Source: UBA4466 sp963925035 (GTDB lineage Bacteria; Bacteroidota; Bacteroidia; Flavobacteriales_D; Crocinitomicaceae). From it: 64,000 nt of DNA. The position numbers were made by a program, and so were the translations under genes. The stretch is from the NCBI GenBank assembly GCA_963925035.1, contig CAWUSK010000015.1, positions 1-64,000 on the forward strand, written 5' to 3'. Under the pieces are notes generated by a model. It saw only the letters and a list, made by a program, of their open reading frames with translations, was not told the DNA's origin and did not search any database. This document shows positions 62,279 through 64,000 of the stretch, in pieces (within the stretch, counting starts at the first letter, position 1; the number at the start of each line of letters is the position of its first letter).

Positions 62279-62587
62279 AAACACCTTCGTTTTCAATAAA
62301 TCGCTCACCACTTCCATTTCATGTGATGTTTCAATTTTCACACAGGATTCTTTCATTTCACTTCTGAAAAAAACAGCGGATTCGGGCAAGTTCGATCCAG
62401 CATTATCAAACTTTTCTTTCGACGGCCATTGGGCGTACGCGATATAATTTAACGTATCAACTTTGTGTAAACGAGAACCTAGACTTCCTTCAAATTCGTA
62501 GATTAATTTAGTTAAACCTTCCCAACCATTGATGAATTGATCAACCTTGCCTTCCTTTACTTCAAAAGAATAAATAACAGTGAACAT
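62273..62587 (-). CDS. ABM-type (antibiotic biosynthesis monooxygenase fold) protein
   Basis: 104 aa, a single ferredoxin-like domain. FTVIYSFEVKEGKVDQFING and GSLGSRLHKVDTLNYIAYAQWP resemble ABM-domain proteins, small haem or quinone-acting or stress-related enzymes. The specific reaction is unknown. It starts 24 bases downstream of the serine hydrolase stop on the same strand. Confidence 0.7.
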   Translation of the reverse strand: MFTVIYSFEVKEGKVDQFINGWEGLTKLIYEFEGSLGSRLHKVDTLNYIAYAQWPSKEKFDNAGSNLPESAVFFRSEMKESCVKIETSHEMEVVSDLLKTKVFG

Positions 62588-62611
62588 TTTTGTTTTCTTT
62601 AATTCGACAAC

Positions 62612-64000
62612 TTATTCCTTTACAGCAGTAAATGTGCCGTTTGGCTGAATCAAGTTCATTTTGATTTTTCCATCGTCACCCTTAATGAATTCAACTTTGT
62701 ATCCATTCAAATCCTTTAGTACAAAAACAGTATCCGAAGTTGGTAATAACGTATATTCGGGTTGACCAGGAACAGTTAGAAAAAGGTTCGAACTTTCATC
62801 AGAACGAATCGCTAATTTCATACCTGACAATTCGTATTTACCCGTATATTCTTTTAATAAATCTTTGTTGATATTGGTTATTTTCGGTGTTCTTTTGAAT
62901 TTAATTGACTCCTCAAGCGTAGGTTCAATTTTCATGTTTGCCGAAGCAATTTCGCCTAAATCGTCACTGGCGAAATTGATTTTAATACTTATATCACCTT
63001 TTACATCGACCTTTTCATTTTTATAAACGAAAGGCTCAAACACATCATGATTAAACGGTTTTAAATACATTCTCATTATCGGGAATTGTGCAAACAAGGA
63101 ATCATTTTTTAACTCAACAGTAAACGTCCCATACCCTTTATGCGAATATGTTCCTTCGTATTCGATTAAACTGCGCGAAGTCGTTACTACCTTATTCGAA
63201 TCAGTCTTCTCAACCTCCTCAGAAGACTTCATAGATTCCATCTTTTTCGCGTAGTATGCACCCCAGTCAGTTTTATCCACGTTTAATAAATAATCGGAGA
63301 TTGTATTTCTCGCTAGTGATGGTAAAGACGATCCATCTTGATTTGTCAACACAACAATTCCAATACTGTCTGTTGGAAAAAAGCAAACGTTTGCAGAAAA
63401 ACCATCGATGTTACCTCCATGTTCTACTCGGTAGTGTCCTTTGTACGATGAAATCATCCACGCATAACCATAACTTGTTAAATGTTGGCTCGGCATTTCT
63501 GGGTTTGAAAGTCCATCCATTATCATTTGCGGTTGAATAGCCTGTTGAATATATTTTTCAGGAACAACCTGCTTTCCTTTGTATTTCCCGTTGTTTATCC
63601 ATGTAATTAACCAATTCGACATTTCCTTGACACTACTATTTATACTTCCTGCCGGGCTCATTCCAGCAATGTCATAATAATCCGTTTTTACGATATCCTT
63701 ATTATCAACAAGTTTATAACCAAAAGAACTATTCTCTTCCGCCAACCATTCTTTTAAACTTACATTCGAACGACTCATATTTAATGGAGTAAAAAAGCGT
63801 TCCTTAACATTTTCCTCCCATGTTTTTCCAGTAAGTTTTTCTGTGATTAATCCTTGTGTTAAGTACATGAAGTTGTTGTAATACCAATGTTCACGAATTC
63901 CTGCAAATGGCTCATGGTATTTAACTCGCATTAGCAAACTGTCCTTGCTTTTAGTAGGAAAAAGATACCATGAAAAATCATGACGAGGCAATCCTGTTCT
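62612..64000 (-). CDS. serine hydrolase (beta-lactamase/PBP4 class C family), N-terminus cut by window edge
   Basis: Continues past 64000: the codons before 63991 read RTG, so the RTGLPRHD block typical of this family is completed at the edge. The 463 visible residues include the YxN motif (WYYNNFMYL), the HGG/KTG equivalent (VEHGGNIDGFSANV) and a C-terminal DUF3471-like lipocalin-like domain (about 270-459). The catalytic SxxK lies upstream of the window. Family members act on D-amino-acid peptides, esters or beta-lactams; no substrate can be assigned. Confidence 0.85.
   Translation of the reverse strand, partial: RTGLPRHDFSWYLFPTKSKDSLLMRVKYHEPFAGIREHWYYNNFMYLTQGLITEKLTGKTWEENVKERFFTPLNMSRSNVSLKEWLAEENSSFGYKLVDNKDIVKTDYYDIAGMSPAGSINSSVKEMSNWLITWINNGKYKGKQVVPEKYIQQAIQPQMIMDGLSNPEMPSQHLTSYGYAWMISSYKGHYRVEHGGNIDGFSANVCFFPTDSIGIVVLTNQDGSSLPSLARNTISDYLLNVDKTDWGAYYAKKMESMKSSEEVEKTDSNKVVTTSRSLIEYEGTYSHKGYGTFTVELKNDSLFAQFPIMRMYLKPFNHDVFEPFVYKNEKVDVKGDISIKINFASDDLGEIASANMKIEPTLEESIKFKRTPKITNINKDLLKEYTGKYELSGMKLAIRSDESSNLFLTVPGQPEYTLLPTSDTVFVLKDLNGYKVEFIKGDDGKIKMNLIQPNGTFTAVKE

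Noticed and set aside
1..64000. CRISPR array, prophage or integrated conjugative element
   Set aside because: No regularly spaced repeats, no Cas, phage structural or transfer genes; the tyrosine recombinase is of the housekeeping Xer type.

Overview
The window is AT-rich DNA from a member of the Bacteroidota, most likely an aquatic Flavobacteriales lineage of the Fluviicola/Crocinitomicaceae kind (the genus level is inference). The evidence is: two secreted proteins with C-terminal type IX secretion sorting domains (10268-13796), promoters of the Bacteroidota form TTG-N19-TAnnTTTG, a DnaE carrying an N-terminal proofreading exonuclease, tandem DUF1573 proteins, a GWxTD protein and AT-rich translation starts with little Shine-Dalgarno signal. 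Two tRNAs are present (Val-UAC, Ser-UGA). There is no rRNA, CRISPR array or prophage. Most genes are housekeeping.

Layout. 0-10 kb: the end of an IS4-type transposase, acyl-CoA dehydrogenase, anmK, an amino-acid dehydrogenase, two tandem NhaD Na+/H+ antiporters, an ExbB-ExbD-TonB set and folC. 10-21.4 kb: tRNA-Val, a CotH protein and a YHYH protein (both T9SS cargo), acs, a dead acetyltransferase, a YeiH exporter, tRNA-Ser, a GWxTD protein, a glycosyltransferase, and divergent aroQ/xerD. 21.35-26.57 kb is the one accessory, decayed region: a broken outer-membrane protein gene, an IS4 remnant, an exported catalase-peroxidase (katG) bracketed by about 122-bp direct repeats, a nested inverted repeat, a fasciclin gene and an IS3 remnant. 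26.6-38.2 kb: phr, rimO, a small lipoprotein, elbB, pckA, an M42-type peptidase, YigZ, an SPFH protein, dnaA, a thioesterase and a SirB1-type protein.

38.2-54.5 kb: the exonuclease-DnaE fusion, three DUF1573 genes, def, ruvX, truA, dapD, a TetR-AarF/UbiB pair, a frameshifted secreted protein gene, aconitase and the rpsF-rpsR-rplI ribosomal operon. 54.7-62.2 kb is a ten-gene operon linked mostly by 1-4-base stop/start overlaps: a FecB/FecC/FecE-type ABC transporter, then moeA, a ModE-like DNA-binding protein, mobA, moaD, moaE, a moaC-moaB fusion and moaA. This joins metal import to nearly complete molybdenum cofactor synthesis, and the transporter is best read as a MolABC-like molybdate/tungstate importer. 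A ModE-operator-like inverted repeat (CGTTAT-N12-ATAGCG) lies directly before the ModE-like gene. The window ends with a small ABM-type protein and a serine hydrolase cut by the right edge.

The observations most worth a second look are the molybdate-operon architecture and its candidate operator, the repeat-bracketed exported KatG, the probably leaderless rimO promoter (same -7-to-start spacing as tRNA-Ser), the two-frameshift secreted gene at 49862-50771 and the nested inverted repeat at 25177-25240. No clearly new defence or mobile system was found.
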